A DNA stretch of 64,000 nt from Plotosus lineatus (GCA_024760905.1 CM045729.1:45641080-45705079); one strand, 5' to 3'; shown: positions 10,746 to 22,337, counted from the first letter of the stretch. Numbers and translations: made by a program. The notes: generated by a model from the letters alone, not told the origin.

Positions 10746-12745
10746 CGCAAACACTGCATCTGTGGTGCTCTTTCTTGGCATGAAAACAAATTCACAAATG
10801 CTGACCTCTGCCCTTAGTCTAGCTTCCACTATTCTTTCCCATAACTTCATCGTATGGCTCATCAACTTTATCCTTCTGTAGTTGCCACAACTCTGCATGT
10901 CTCCCTTGTTCTTAAAAATGGACACCAACACGCTTCTCCTCCATTCCTCCGGCATCTGCTCACTCTCTAAGACCTTGTTGAATGTTCTTGTCAGAAAATC
11001 TACTGCTACCTCTCCATGACACTTCCATACCTCCACCGGTATGTCATCAGGACCAACTGCCTTTCCACTCTTCATTCTCTTCAGTGCCCTGCTCACTTCA
11101 CCCTGACTAATCTTTGCTATTTCCTGGTCCTCAACAATCACCTCTTCTTTTTTTTTTCCTCATTCATCAGCTCTTCAAAGTACTTTTTCCATCTTCCCAG
11201 CACACTTCTGTCATCAGTCAATACATGTTCCACCCTGTCCTTAATCACTCTAACTTGCTGCATGTCCTTCCCATCTCTATCTATCTGCTGTGCCAACCTG
11301 TAGAAATCATTTTCTCCCTCCATACTGTCCAACCTAGCATCCAAGTCATCATCCGCCCTCTGTTTGGCCTTTGACACCACTACCTTCGCCTTATGTGGTG
11401 TCTCCCTGTACTTCTGTTTACTCTCTTCAGTCCTCTCAATGTCCCACTTCTTCTTAGCTAACCTCTTCCTTTGTACACACTCCTGCACTTCCTCATTCCA
11501 CCACCAAGTCTCCTTATCTACTTTCCTTCCAGAGGACACACCAAATACTCTCCTCCCTGTCTCCCTGATGACATTTTGCAGTAGTTGTCCAGTCATCTGG
11601 AAGCACTTCCTGACCACCCAAAGCCTGTTTCAACCCATCCTTGAAGACAACACTCTTCCTTTTTCAGCTTCCACCACTTTGTCTTCTGCTCTGCCTTTTC
11701 CTTCTTCACCTTCCTCACCATCAGCGTCATCCTGCACATAACCATCCCATGCTGTTTGGTTAAACTCTCACCCACTAGTACTTTGTAGTCATTGTCTTCC
11801 TTCAAATTACATCGTCTACACAAGATGTAGTCTACCTGTGTGCTCCTACCCCCGCTTTTATAAGTCACCCTCTGCTCCTGTCTCTTCTGGAAGAAAGTAT
11901 TTACCACAGCCATCTCCATCCTTTTCGCAAAATCAGTCAACATCTGTCCGTCTGTGTTCTTGTCCTGGATACCAAACCTGCCCATCACTTCCTCGTCCCC
12001 TCTGTTTCCTGCACCAACATGACCATTGAAGTCTGCACCAATGACCACTATTTCACCTCTAGGGGTACTCTGCATCACTTCATCTAACTCACTCCAGAAT
12101 CTCTCCTTCTCTTCGAGCTCACATCCTGCCTGTGGGGCATAAGCACGAACAACATTGAACATCACGCCTTCAATTTCTAACTTGAGACTTGTCACTCTGT
12201 CTGACACTCTTTTCACTTCTAGAACATTCCTGACAAACCCTTCTTTCAAGATGACTCCTACTCCATTTCACTTCCCATCCATAATATGATAAAACAGCTT
12301 CAACCCTGCTCCTAAGCTTCTAGCCATGCTACCTATCCACCTGATTTCCTGGACATGCAGTATGTCCAACTTCCTCCTCTGCATCATGTCATCCAGCTCT
12401 CTACCTTTTCCTGTCAATTCCAACATTCAAAGTCCCTACTCTTAGTCCTAGACTCATGCCTTTCTTCTTCTCTCTCCACCTACGAACGCGCCTCTTGACT
12501 CTCCTGCTTCGACCAACGGTCGCCCAGTTTCCACCTCCCCTGTTGGTTAACAGTCCGGATGATGGTTGTTGTTAACCCGGGCCTCGACTGATTCGGTATG
12601 GAATTCTTATTTTTGATTTGCATTTTATATATGCATTGGTTTTACGTCGGATGCCCTTCCTGTTGCAACCCTCTGCATTTACCCGGGCTTAGGACCGGTG
12701 GAAGGAAGAACACTGGCTTGTGCCCCCTTCACTGCTACATTGGTG
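10746..12745 (-). mobile_element. RTE-clade LINE, 5' two thirds, antisense
   Basis: On the minus strand this runs from a 5' UTR (12745 to about 12450, including the gggcatccgacgtaaaacc block) through the endonuclease and linker to the first RT motifs. It ends abruptly inside the STTDAVFAL motif at about 10746. Losing the 3' rather than the 5' part is unusual for a target-primed retroposon, so a later deletion or recombination is likely. Its last ~90 bases are also present at 8240-8330 in the next fragment. Confidence 0.88.
11593..12249 (-). pseudogene. RTE endonuclease fragment (APE-type)
   Basis: Frame of 218 codons with the middle and C-terminal half of an APE-like endonuclease: VRAYAPQAG, then GADFNGHVGAGNRGDE (metal-binding Asp and Asn), then VDYILCRRC. 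This nuclease nicks target DNA to prime reverse transcription. The N-terminal motifs (equivalents of TLNVGTM and QETRW) lie upstream at about 12250-12440 in other frames with stops, so the gene is broken. The linker and start of RT continue in another frame at 11138-11617 and 10746-11141 (EVSRALKRMKSGKAVGPDDIPVE is the RT entry motif region). Confidence 0.85.
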
Positions 12746-12880
12746 ATGTTTTACCATTTCTTACAAATTTATGAAGCGGGTTTTTGAAGCTAATAAGAGC
12801 ACGGCCCACACTTATGCCTTCCCGGGACCCTAATTAGGTTTAAGCAGTTCAGAAAATGAATGGAGTTCTGGTTTATTTCA
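12746..12880 (+). repeat. SINE 3'-end fragment
   Basis: The final part (accctaattaggtttaagca, then gttcagaaaatgaatgg) resembles the 3' end of the tRNA-derived SINEs at 30003-30344, 35703-35841 and 38826-39835. The upstream part is not recognised. 12881-13965 holds no recognisable gene or repeat. Confidence 0.4.
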
Positions 12881-14069
12881 AAATGTTTGCATGTTGGTGC
12901 CATCTCAAAACTCAGCTTTTAGATGCAGATTACTAGAAACAATATTGGCCAGCGATGGTTTGATGAGCTGTTTGGGGTGTACCCCGTATGCACCAGGTGT
13001 TGGTTTTGATAGACTCCTGTCTCCCTATGGCCACAGTGGGTGTGTGTTTTGGCAACTGAGTGAATGTAAGTGATTAAATATAAACGTTGACGTACCACTT
13101 TTGTCATGCAAGCTGTGTTTTTATGTAGTTCAGAGTGTACATGAGTGGTGTGTGGATGCTGCTCTTTTGAGTTCGCTGATCCAGTTCAATTCATGCAAAT
13201 GAAATTCAATTGTTTATGCTTTCCCATAATGCGTTTTTGCTCTTCGATTCATCCAGAATAAATTTCTACTATACTTATGGCCATAACATTAAGGTCGAGG
13301 TGTTTTATCATCTTCCTACGTGTTGTATAATGTGGCCTGGCTCTTGGAAAACGATTTTGGGCTGGCTGAACATTAGTCTGCTGTGAATGGTTTCATTTTG
13401 TCTTATTAACTCTTGGAGACGTGTAATTACACTGGTTTTTTTTTATTAATGAATCCATCTTGTGCTGTAAATGTTTAGCAGCTTAGTGATAATGAGAGGC
13501 TGTTACATTTTAAATTGATTAACTGGGTGTAATAAGCAGGATAAACTTTGTGAGGACGTATCACGTAGGATTTTTTTTTAAGCCGACATTTATGTATTAG
13601 AGTTTCCTTCAGTTTGGATTAACCTTCACCATCAAACCTTGTTCTCTTAGCTCATTCTTTGGATTTGTTTTGTACTACTTTGTTGTATAAGACATTTCAC
13701 TCGTGAAAGTGAGTGTGCTTTTCAAATTTCTTTTTCTGTCTCGGATTCATCCAGAGAATTCGATTGGTATCGTGGTTATACTTCTGTTTTTATCACAATT
13801 CTAAAAATATCTTGATTTGATATGACTTTTTTTTTTCCTCACTTTTTTGTTTTAAAATCTGAAATCATGCAAAATGTTTCTTGATGAAAATATTATATGC
13901 AAAGAAAATAGATAGTTTGTTCCTACCAAACTGGATGCTGTGCTTCCTGGTAATATGTGAATACCGTATTTTTCGGACTATGCGTTGCACTAGAGTACAA
14001 GTTGGATTGGCCAAAAATGCATAATCAAGAAGAAAAAACGTATACGGGGATTCCTCTTTTTTTTTTTTG

Positions 14070-14945
14070 CGCTTCAATTAATGCGGTTTCAGTGCATCGC
14101 GGTTTTTAAATAAATAATCATCAAATTAAAAAATAAGGAAATCAAGGAAGAATAAGTGGAAAGGTTAAGGAAAATGTCACAAAAACAAGGCCAATTATGC
14201 AAAAAAACCCATAAACCAATACAAAACAAAAAACAACCCAAAATCTTCCTTCAAAACCACATACATTGTTGCATCTGTGTGCGTGCGCGCGTCTACGCAG
14301 TCACGCCCCCCTCTGCCGGAGCCTAGTATTAAGTGTACCTCAGGATAATGTTTAATCATATTTCATACTTATATTTATGATCTATCTTTCTGTAGATTTT
14401 ATTCCATTTCTATTTCTACTTGTTCTTCAATTTCATTTCACCTTTACTTTCGACTTTGGACAGTTGGTATCTCCGGATGTTTGCAAAACGAATGTTGGTA
14501 AGTTGGAGAGTGTTTGTATTTATATTTTATTTACATCTTATGTGCTTTTTTGAATGTTTAATTGTTATTATAAGCATTTATAGCATTGGATATGTCTTCT
14601 TTTCCTTTCGGCTTTTCCCTTCAGGGGTCGCCACAGCGAATCATCTGCCTCCATCTCACCCTATCCTTTGCATCTTATGTCATTCTTTCTTGTGATTCGC
14701 ATAGTTTATTTGGCATTTGTTTTACGCCGGATGCCCTTCCTGACGCAACCCTCTGCATTTATCCGGGCTTGGGACCGGCGTGAGGGAGAGACACTGGTTT
14801 GTGCCCCCCCTCACTTTATTGATATTATATACGCATATACATGTATGTATATGTCAGTCAGGGTTGGGGGGTTGGGAGGTGATCCTACTTTGTGGATTTC
14901 GATGGTCCGTGGGGATCTCGGTCCCAATTAACCGCGGAAAGGGGA
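14070..14945 (-). mobile_element. MITE related to 18253-18703, split by an RTE derivative
   Basis: Both ends and most of the body match the element at 18253-18703 in opposite orientation: tttcagtgcatcgcggtttt on one side, ggggatctcggtccc on the other, with shared AT-rich middle containing the cttattataagcattta region. The RTE derivative 14593-14815 interrupts it. Confidence 0.6.
14593..14815 (-). mobile_element. Internally deleted RTE: 5' UTR joined to 3' end
   Basis: On the minus strand about 110 bases of RTE 5' UTR (accggcgtg... reversed, then agggttgcgtcaggaagggc and atccggcgtaaaac) run straight into the last ~100 bases of the LINE (gatagggtgagatggaggca, gattcgctgtggcgacccct, then gaagggaaaagccgaaagg). 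All coding sequence is missing. It has no tRNA head. The uninterrupted relative at 18345-18420 shows where it inserted. No clear target duplication remains. Confidence 0.8.
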
Positions 14946-15828
14946 GCTTATTGGAGAAGGGTGCTTATTACATTGAATATGGTATATACATAGTCACACT
15001 GGAGTATGAGTCGCAATCTCATGGAAACTGTCTACTTTGGCTTGGAGATCTGCTGGAAGTTTTTGTGGCGTTGAGGTCCTCGCTCTGATAGAGAGGCGGT
15101 TGCGTTGCATGAAGCGGTAACACGAACAAAGTCCTCCGAAAGTCATTTATCTTCATCCCCTTGACAACTACCTGGATGTGGAGACACAACTGCACTGTTG
15201 ACAAGCCTCTCCATGATGCATGTTGTTCAAGCACCCATGTACGAACTCGTTCCTCTAGCTGTGACCATCTAGTTTTTAGCCCGCTATTAGCTTTTAGCCC
15301 GTAATGAGCTGTTTTTTTTTTGTTGGTTTTTTTTGTTGGTTTTTTTCATTGCAGTAATAATAATCTCTGCTTTTCTGCCCACTTCTTGCCTTCTTGCGGT
15401 TGTGAGTGTAAAAATGTGAGCCACTCCACCGAAAGTAGGCGCTTGGGTCCAAAAATGAGATTTTTACACAGTCAGATAGAGGAGGCCCAAAGCTGCAAAA
15501 TGCAGCAAAAGGTTTGTGAATACCTTGAAAACTGACTGAGCTATGCAATTTTTTGTCAGCATTCAACTAAAAATTTCAAAATACATTTTAGAGAAAAAAT
15601 GAGCACAAAGATTGCACTTCTTCCAAGATCATTAGTCCTTAGCAACCAAACATTTTTATGCACTTCAGCCATATAAACTTTTAGAAAACATGTCAAGGAA
15701 GAGATGATAAGAGAAATCATCCTCATTTTAATCTGACAGGCCCTTTTTAAACCCATCAGTCATCGTGGTAACCCCAAAAATTAACAAAAAAAATACTTTT
15801 TTTCCCATTTCTGTTTATTCCAATAAGA

Positions 15829-16140
15829 TCAGTATGTATCTTTTTGCCCATTATATAAAGGTTCAAATGATACTGATTGAAAAACAAAAACATTGTCGGG
15901 TTCAAACAATCTCACTGAAATTAAGAAAACTATATATAAGATAACTATATAACAAAACTCTCTGATCTCTTTATACAAGTAAGCTTCATCAACTCTGCAG
16001 TCAGCATCATCTTCATCTAAATCCTGCTCAGCAGATAAGATCACATCTTCACAAACACCAGTCATCACACTTTTATTAACAGATGCCTCTTCTTCATCAA
16101 CATCAAAATCTTCATCAACACTGCTGGCATCATCATCATC
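15829..16140 (-). pseudogene. Acidic protein fragment inside the unidentified TIR element
   Basis: The minus strand from 16140 to 15829 encodes a run rich in Asp and Glu (DDDDASSVDEDFDVDEEEA, then SVMTGVCEDVILSAEQDLDE and ADCRVDEAYL). Acidic N-terminal segments of this kind occur in several transposase families (piggyBac among them), but no catalytic domain is visible, so the assignment is only a guess. The frame is open for 79 codons from an ATG at 16068 and extends upstream without a start. It could be non-coding. Confidence 0.3.
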
Positions 16141-16442
16141 AGATTGTTTATATGTAAAAGGAATGAAACATTTAATTATTTTTCAGGTCTTGACCAATTT
16201 TCGTACAAAACAAAACCCACGATCCAGCATGTCCAGTACAGATAAGATTACACACAAATCAAATAATCAAAAAAAATTCCATAATCGAATTTTGCATGTA
16301 GAGAAAAATACAAATACTCATACAATACTCATTAAGTTTCTAAAGTACATAATACTGAGAATGTGGGATTTTCTTTGACTGAATTGCAATGGAATCATGT
16401 CTTTTTCTTAATATTCCAGCAGTTCCAGCAGACCTGAGGTAT

Positions 16443-16494
16443 CATACACACACACACACGCACACACACACACACAGACAGACAGACAGACAGA
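16443..16494. repeat. (CA)n followed by (GACA)n microsatellite
   Basis: CA array with one interruption changing into about five agac units. Confidence 0.9.
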
Positions 16495-16664
16495 AAGCAA
16501 TGGGTGACTGCTCATTTGTGCATCTATCGCACCATTTGCACTCATTTGCCCCACTCACTTCAGGCACTACTTTTTTCACATTTTGTAGACCCACCCATAC
16601 ATATATTTTCTTCCATTCAAATTGCAGTACTTCATCTGGATGCTGCTCATTTAACCGTTTGCAC

Positions 16665-16666
<2 letters not shown>

Positions 16667-16720
<54 letters not shown>
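16667..16720. repeat. (TG)n microsatellite
   Basis: 27 uninterrupted TG units, about 170 bp from the CA array at 16443 and complementary to it. Confidence 0.95.
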
Positions 16721-16722
<2 letters not shown>

Positions 16723-17528
16723 TGTGTGAGAGGGAGAGAAATAATCTTCAAAGCCGAATTCTAGCGTCAAATTTAACATTTATACTAATGCTGCTAGACA
16801 TTGCACATGACATTTCACTCTCCTTTTCCAGAAATTGCGTATTCACAATCTTATAATAAATAAACTTACTTACTGTTATTGAAGAGAAAGTCGGAGATAA
16901 GTTTCACATGCGGTATACTAGAGTCAGGAAGTAAACCGGAAGTTAATGTGTGGCGGGCATTGAGCATATGCAAGCCTGAGCCGACCAATCAATGTGCTCG
17001 TTTCAGATCTTCCTTAGCAACTGGCCTGCATTGCACGACCGTTCTTCTGGTATATGGATTATAGTGTGTCTTGTACCGAACTCGGTGAATAATTGCAACA
17101 AAAACCATGAAGTTTGCTACTGTTTTTATCTAGTTTTATGAGGGTACTCATCAGAAAAATGGGGAAAAAAGACATTTTTAGTGAGTTTTAGTCGATTTCA
17201 CTTGAGCAAGTGATAGTTGAATACTTGTTTTAATAGTTTATGCAAAAATCCGAATTTCTATAAAAATGGACCATTTTTACTTTTCAGGCCTTTATCTCAA
17301 AAGTGGTCTGTGCGACAAGCGCCTACTTTCAGTGGAGCACCTCACAAATAAACATGTGACATTATGTTCGTTATTATTTTGGCGAACAGAATAATATATA
17401 ATAATTTCACTACCTGGATGTGGAGACGCAACTGCATTGTTGACAATCCTCTCCCTGGAGCACATTGCTCAAGCACCCATGCGCAAGCTCATTCCTCGAG
17501 CTGTGGCCATCTACATTTTAGCCCGCGA

Positions 17529-17714
17529 TTAGCTTTTTTTTTTTTTGTTTGTTTTCTTCATTGCAGTAATAGTAATCTCTGCTTTTCTCCAGTCACTCAC
17601 AAGTTTTTCCTTCATTCCAAAGTTTCTTTCTGCTGCTCGATTACTTTTGTCTGCTTCATATTTCACCACTTGCAGTTTGTAATCTGCAGAATTGGATTTT
17701 CTTTTTGGAGACAT
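17529..17714 (-). pseudogene. Tigger/pogo-like transposase start
   Basis: Frame starting MSPKRKSNSADYKLQVVKY and continuing EADKSNRAAERNFGMKEKLV, then SDWRKAE. The pattern basic start, YKL-x-VV, NRAAER-x-FG, KLV-x-DWRK is the N-terminal DNA-binding region seen in a large group of vertebrate pogo/Tigger-like transposases. It runs into a lysine-rich low-complexity end (KKTNKKKKS) and stops. The related unit at 15294-15420 has lost the first ~50 codons but keeps the following SGQKSRDYYYCNEKN part, which shows an independent internal deletion. Confidence 0.7.
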
Positions 17715-17939
17715 TTTTTCAGTGGTGGATGAGCAGGTACTGGTACCCAAGCCTAGAGTGCCCTCCCGTTGCTGTGAGTGTAAAAATAACAAACATGTGA
17801 AATTATGTCTTATTGTTACGACGAACAGAATTATGTGTAATCATTTCATATCTAAGTCACTCTGGAGTATAAGTTGCACCTTCAGGCAAAGTATGGAAAA
17901 AAAGTACAACTTGTACTCCGGAAACTAACTAAACTAACT

Positions 17940-18145
17940 CTTTATTGTCAAAGTACATTTACATACATTGAAATTTGCTTTGTGCGCTAGGCACCTGTCG
18001 CCACTGTGCAGTGCCAGTTATTGCGTTGTTCTATCCTTTTGATGCTGAGCGCCAAGCAGGAAGCAACAACTGCCAAATTTTAACGTCTTATGGTATGACG
18101 CGGCCGGATTCGAACTCCGACCTTCCGGAGGATACCTAAATACCT
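17940..18145. repeat. Probable retroposon fragment
   Basis: Begins ctctttattgtcaaagtaca and contains a tRNA-like B-box complement (ccggattcgaactccgacct). The combination resembles 3' ends plus tRNA-like parts of fish retroposons, but boundaries and family are uncertain. Confidence 0.35.
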
Positions 18146-18252
18146 AAATACCTTAGTTTAGATGAGGAGTGTCCAAACTTTTTTCACTAAGGGCTACATA
18201 CATAAAAATATAATAGGGGGATCTGGGCCATTTACGAGAAATTAGGTATATA

Positions 18253-18703
18253 CAGTGATCTCTCACTTTACGCGGACCGAGACCCGCTGTAGACCCCAAA
18301 TTTCTGCGAAGTACGATCGATCCCTCTGACTGACGTACATGTATATGTGTATATAATATCAATAAATACATTTTAAACGCGATAAATGCTTATAATAACA
18401 ATCATTCAAAAATAATGCATAAGATATAAATAAAATATAAATACACACACACACACACACACAATTGCGCGCGCGCACACTCGGATGCACACCTCACATA
18501 AAAATGCAAGTAGTTATGTGTTTTTTTTTTTTTTTTTTTTTTTTTTTTCCCTTGCATAATTGGTCTTGTTTTGTGGCATTTTTCTTAACTTTTCCATATT
18601 TTCCCTTAATTTCATTTTTTTAAATTTTTGACATTTTTCGATTAATGTTTTTGAAAAATCTGCGATGCACTGAAGCGTGAAGTAGGCAGGGATCATTGAA
18701 TAG
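18253..18703. mobile_element. Tigger-like MITE
   Basis: The left end acagtgatctctcactttac and the right end (reverse complement ttcaatgatccctgcctact) are imperfect inverted repeats. It contains a CA array (18441-18462), a short GC alternation (18466-18476) and a long T run. No coding sequence. It appears inserted in a hAT-like fragment whose start (gagtgtccaaactttttt) is seen at about 18166. The same family is at 14070-14945, and its right half resembles the one at 47707-47940. Confidence 0.65.
18521..18548. repeat. Poly-T tract
   Basis: Run of 28 T inside the MITE at 18253-18703. 18704-19665 holds no recognisable gene. Confidence 0.9.
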
Positions 18704-19759
18704 CCTTAACTTTAGTGTATTAAAGTTAGAAAAATCAATTAAAAGTGGTCAAATATGTGATATTGTTGAATATAATTCAAGACAAAACTGCCTTCATCAC
18801 AGCTTTCCATAAATGGATCTTTATTGATATATTCAGAATTGGCGTTGGTAGCTCATTCTCAGAAAAGCACTCTCAGATTTTTCCTAAGTCAGAAGACTCA
18901 CAGTACAGAGAAAAAACAATAAAGGGGAAACTAGGACAGGTAAATTTCAAGCTTGTTATTTAAGTTATTAGGCTTAACAGCACACCTATTAACGTTCGTT
19001 AGAAACGGTTATCAACATTAACAGACTGAACTGGACTTAATAACAGGAGTGCATGCCATTTTAGTAAATTATTCTGGTATCAATAGCGCTGTGTATGTAA
19101 ATCGGGCCATCCAGCTGGGGCGCTGATCCTACGCTACTCCTGGCAAAAATCCGTAAAAATGTCACTTGATCAAGGAGCAAATCTGGATCAGATGAGATCA
19201 GCTGACTTTGTGTGTACACTCTGTTAACAAGAAAAACGCATATAAAGTGGTGCGCAAAAGCAGGGTCGTGACAGAATTCATGCACATTGATATTTGTCGC
19301 ATGCTTATTAACATACGTGTACTTTGGAATGTAAATTTTTACTCACCTAAAGTGGGAATGGCATTGCACTCAGTGGGAGCAAGAAATATTCACTCCACCA
19401 CCATGTGTGAAAATTTCTGCACTCACTTTCTGCCTTTCGCTTCTTTGGTTCTGCCATGTTTAATAACTCTGGGTAAATTTCTTCTGTGATTGTCCTTTTT
19501 GATGGAACAACTGCCTTGATTGACAGTAGCTCCCCCTGGTGTTAGAACTAATAAGTGCAATACAGTCAGGCAAAAGTTGAAGTGCTGGCTATATTGTATT
19601 CAATTTATAAAATTTCTTGCGGGCCAATTAAAATGGACAATAGTCTGTACACTTATGGTTTAGACCAGTGTTTCCCAACCTTTTTGAGCCAAGGCACACC
19701 TTGTACATTTGAAAAATCACGAGGCACACCACGGAACAAAAATGTTACAACAAGTACTA

Positions 19760-20547
19760 GTCCTTCTTAAAAAATTAGCAAACTGTGATAAAGTTCATTA
19801 TTTTCCATAATGTACTGATAAAAATTAAACTTTCATATATTTTAGATTCATTGCACACCAACTGAAATATTTCAGGTCTTTTATTGTTTTAATACTGATG
19901 ATTTTGGCATACAGTTCATGAAAACCCAAAATTCCTATCTCAAAAAATTAGCATATCATGAAAAGGTAGTCTAAACGAGCTATTAACCAAAGCATCTGAA
20001 TCAACCAATTAACTCTAAACACCTGCAAAAGATTCCTGAGGCTTTTAAAAACTCCCAGGGTTGTTCATTACTCAAAACCGCAATCATGGATAAGACTGCC
20101 GACCTGACTGCTGTCCAGAAGGCCATCATTGACACCCTCAAGCAAGAGGGTAAGACAGAAAGAAATCTCTGAGCGAATAGGCTGTTCCCAGAGTGCTGAA
20201 TCAAGGCACCTCAGTGGGACGTCTGTGGGAAGGAAAAAGTGTGGCCGAAAATGCTGCACAACCAGAAGAGGTGACTGGACCCTGAGGAAGATTGTGGAGA
20301 AGGGCCGATTCCAGACCTTGGGGGTCTTTTTTTTTTATTGGTCGGATGAAATATGCTAATTTTTTGAGATAGGAATTTTGGGTTTTCATGAGCTGTATGC
20401 CAAAATCATCAGTATTAAAACAATAAAAGACCTGAAATATTTCAGTTAGTGTGCAATGAATCTAAAATATATGAAAGTTTAATTTTTATCAGTACATTAT
20501 AAAAAATAATGAACATTATCACAATATGCTAATTTTTTGAGAAGGAC
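19760..20547 (+). mobile_element. Tc1-like transposon, internally deleted
   Basis: About 210-bp inverted repeats begin gtccttctt-aaaaattagc at the left and its complement at the right, with TA at both edges (19758-19759 and 20548-20549). Between them is only the start of a transposase gene. Long IR/DR-type ends and TA duplication are usual for fish Tc1 elements. Confidence 0.88.
20086..20320 (+). pseudogene. Tc1 transposase N-terminal remnant
   Basis: Starts MDKTADLTAVQKAIIDTLKQ, the first helix of the paired-like DNA-binding domain of a Tc1 transposase. A frameshift at about 20160 moves the continuation (RKEISERIGCSQSAESRHLS, then GRKKCGRKCCTTRRGDWTLR and KIVEKGRF) to another frame. It ends at about 20320 where the sequence jumps to the right inverted repeat. 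The DDE catalytic domain is absent. The element therefore could only move with help from an intact copy elsewhere. Confidence 0.85.
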
Positions 20548-21073
20548 TAGTATATTTATTGAAATATAATGAACATCCAGTCTAAACTTATTTACTCAGT
20601 GTGAACCCTGGGCCTGCTTAGTTGAACACAAAGCTGATATTCTTGCAGGAATTGAAGACAGACACACACGAAAATCTTCAACAGCTCTGAGTCGCTCTCT
20701 TTTTTTTTTTAGTTTTTATAGCAATCATACTTGAAAAGTCAACCTCACAAAGATATGTTGTGACCCAGGTCAGATTGACTACTTTTCCTTTTCAAATATT
20801 TATCCATCACCCCATATCACATGTCACACGTCAAAACCCGCGGCGTTGTCTCATTCGCAGCATCACTGGCTACTTTCGTATTTAGCGCGATACTGCCCTC
20901 TAGCAGAACAGCACTGTTACTACACGCGAAGTGAAATTGGTTAATCTTCCGCGGCACACCTGATGATTTCTCACGGCACACTAATGTGCCGCAGAACAGG
21001 GGTTGGGAAACACTGGCTTAGACTGTAGAACTATAATGAAAGGAATGCAACTCTAAAATATGAATAATAACCA

Positions 21074-21089
21074 CCCCCCCCCCCCCCCC

Positions 21090-21147
<58 letters not shown>
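21074..21147. repeat. Poly-C plus (CA)n microsatellite
   Basis: Seventeen C, then GCA and about 28 CA units. Confidence 0.9.
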
Positions 21148-21149
<2 letters not shown>

Positions 21150-21444
21150 TTTGGAGGTATATGAACTGTCATTCAAAAGAATTGTGATCCTTAATTGAAT
21201 AAGTTTTTCCAGTTGGGAAGAGTTTTTAGTTTAAAGCGTGGATATCTTCCCTACTGCCCTAGTCTGGCCCTGTAAATGAGTATTGACTTGGTCTGAAATA
21301 GGATTGTTTTATGGACAATAGAAAAAACAAGAAAGATCTAATCTTTTATTGACCAAAATAGAGCAATAAACTTTATTTCATTATCAAGCTGAAAATATGT
21401 TGCTGTGTTCCAACGGAACTATTCTCTCATTCACTTAATCCTAC

Positions 21445-21700
21445 TATGATTACTGAGAGCCTGGAGCCTACCCAGACGACACTGGGGAAAGGTAGGGAAC
21501 AGCTCACACCAAAGGGCAGTTTAGAACAGCCAAATAGCATACTGTGCATATCTGGAGCACAGGAGGAAATGGACTTCCTGGAGGAAACACACACAAGCAT
21601 AAACAGAGCATGCAAACTCCACACAGAAAGGACCGGGCCTGGTAATTGAATGCCGGACCGTTTTGCTTTGAGGGAATCGTGCTAAACTCTACGCCAGAGT
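21445..21700 (-). mobile_element. tRNA-derived SINE (second family), antisense
   Basis: On the minus strand the stretch ctgtgtggagtttgcatgct and the following bases match 30003-30344 and 38826-38952. The tRNA-like head (21700 side) is diverged. No target duplication could be seen. Confidence 0.6.
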
Positions 21701-22005
21701 ACTACTCTCCAACAAAACTAATTTCTCTTAAAATGGGGAAAGAAATGTATGCCTTTTGTATGTATTTATGCAAAAACCATATGTTTCATCTCACATCGGT
21801 GCTCTGGAGCATTTTCTGATAAAACAAATAATAATACAGTGGTACCATGACTTACGAAATTAATCCATTCCGAGGGCAAGCTCATAAGTCAAAATGTTCA
21901 TTAAATAAAACAAAAATTCAACATCGGAAATATTAATCCGAACCAATTAATCTGTTCCAACCCTCTCCCAAAATCATATAAACTGACCCAAACACGTATA
22001 CAGTA

Positions 22006-22276
22006 CAGTGGTACCTCACTTTACAAAATTTATCCGTTCCAGAGCCTTTTTCATAACCTGTATTTTTCGTAAATTGAACCGCATTTTACATGTAAAACGT
22101 GTGATTTGTTACAAGGCTCCCAATACTACCCCTAAACCCTTTAACAATTATAAAAGCATACGTTTTAAGAAATCCTTCTGCTTCAATATCATACCGATGG
22201 TAGATGGGTTTGGCCATATTCCTTTGCGATATCACTCGAGCCCGTTTCTTCTCACTCGCACCGAAAATCACACACA

Positions 22277-22337
<61 letters not shown>

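Larger units (their letters stand above)
15416..17345. mobile_element. Unidentified 1.93-kb TIR element
   Basis: Starts gtgagccactccaccgaaag and ends, as reverse complement, gtgaggtgctccactgaaag; both continue taggcgcttg, giving about 30-bp inverted repeats. It is flanked by aaat on both sides (15412-15415 and 17346-17349). The paralogous unit at about 17778-17800 (gagtgtaaaaataacaaaca) is an unoccupied version of the site. It contains an acidic frame on the minus strand (15829-16140) and two dinucleotide arrays. The superfamily is not recognised. Confidence 0.6.
13966..17926 (-). mobile_element. Composite Tigger-like DNA transposon with nested insertions
   Basis: The left end reads accgtatttttcggactatg and the right end is ttgtactccggaaac preceded by actctggagtataagttgca, the typical ends and subterminal phrase of a common fish pogo/Tigger-like family. 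Read on the minus strand, 17926-17405 is one partial unit with a transposase start. 17400-15165 is a second partial unit in the same direction with a deletion over the start. Inside lie a smaller MITE (14070-14945), an RTE derivative (14593-14815) and an unidentified TIR element (15416-17345). Exact internal boundaries are approximate. Confidence 0.65.
19666..21015. mobile_element. hAT transposon with nested Tc1
   Basis: Ends are cagtgtttcccaacc and ggttgggaaacactg, a perfect 15-bp inverted repeat. Flanks are gtttagac (19658-19665) and gcttagac (21016-21023), a 7 of 8 target duplication. Most of its interior is occupied by the Tc1 derivative at 19760-20547. The remaining hAT sequence shows no transposase. 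Confidence 0.88.

Noticed and set aside
18466..18478. GC alternation considered as a CpG island or promoter
   Set aside because: Only about 12 bases next to a CA array inside a MITE; it is microsatellite-like sequence.
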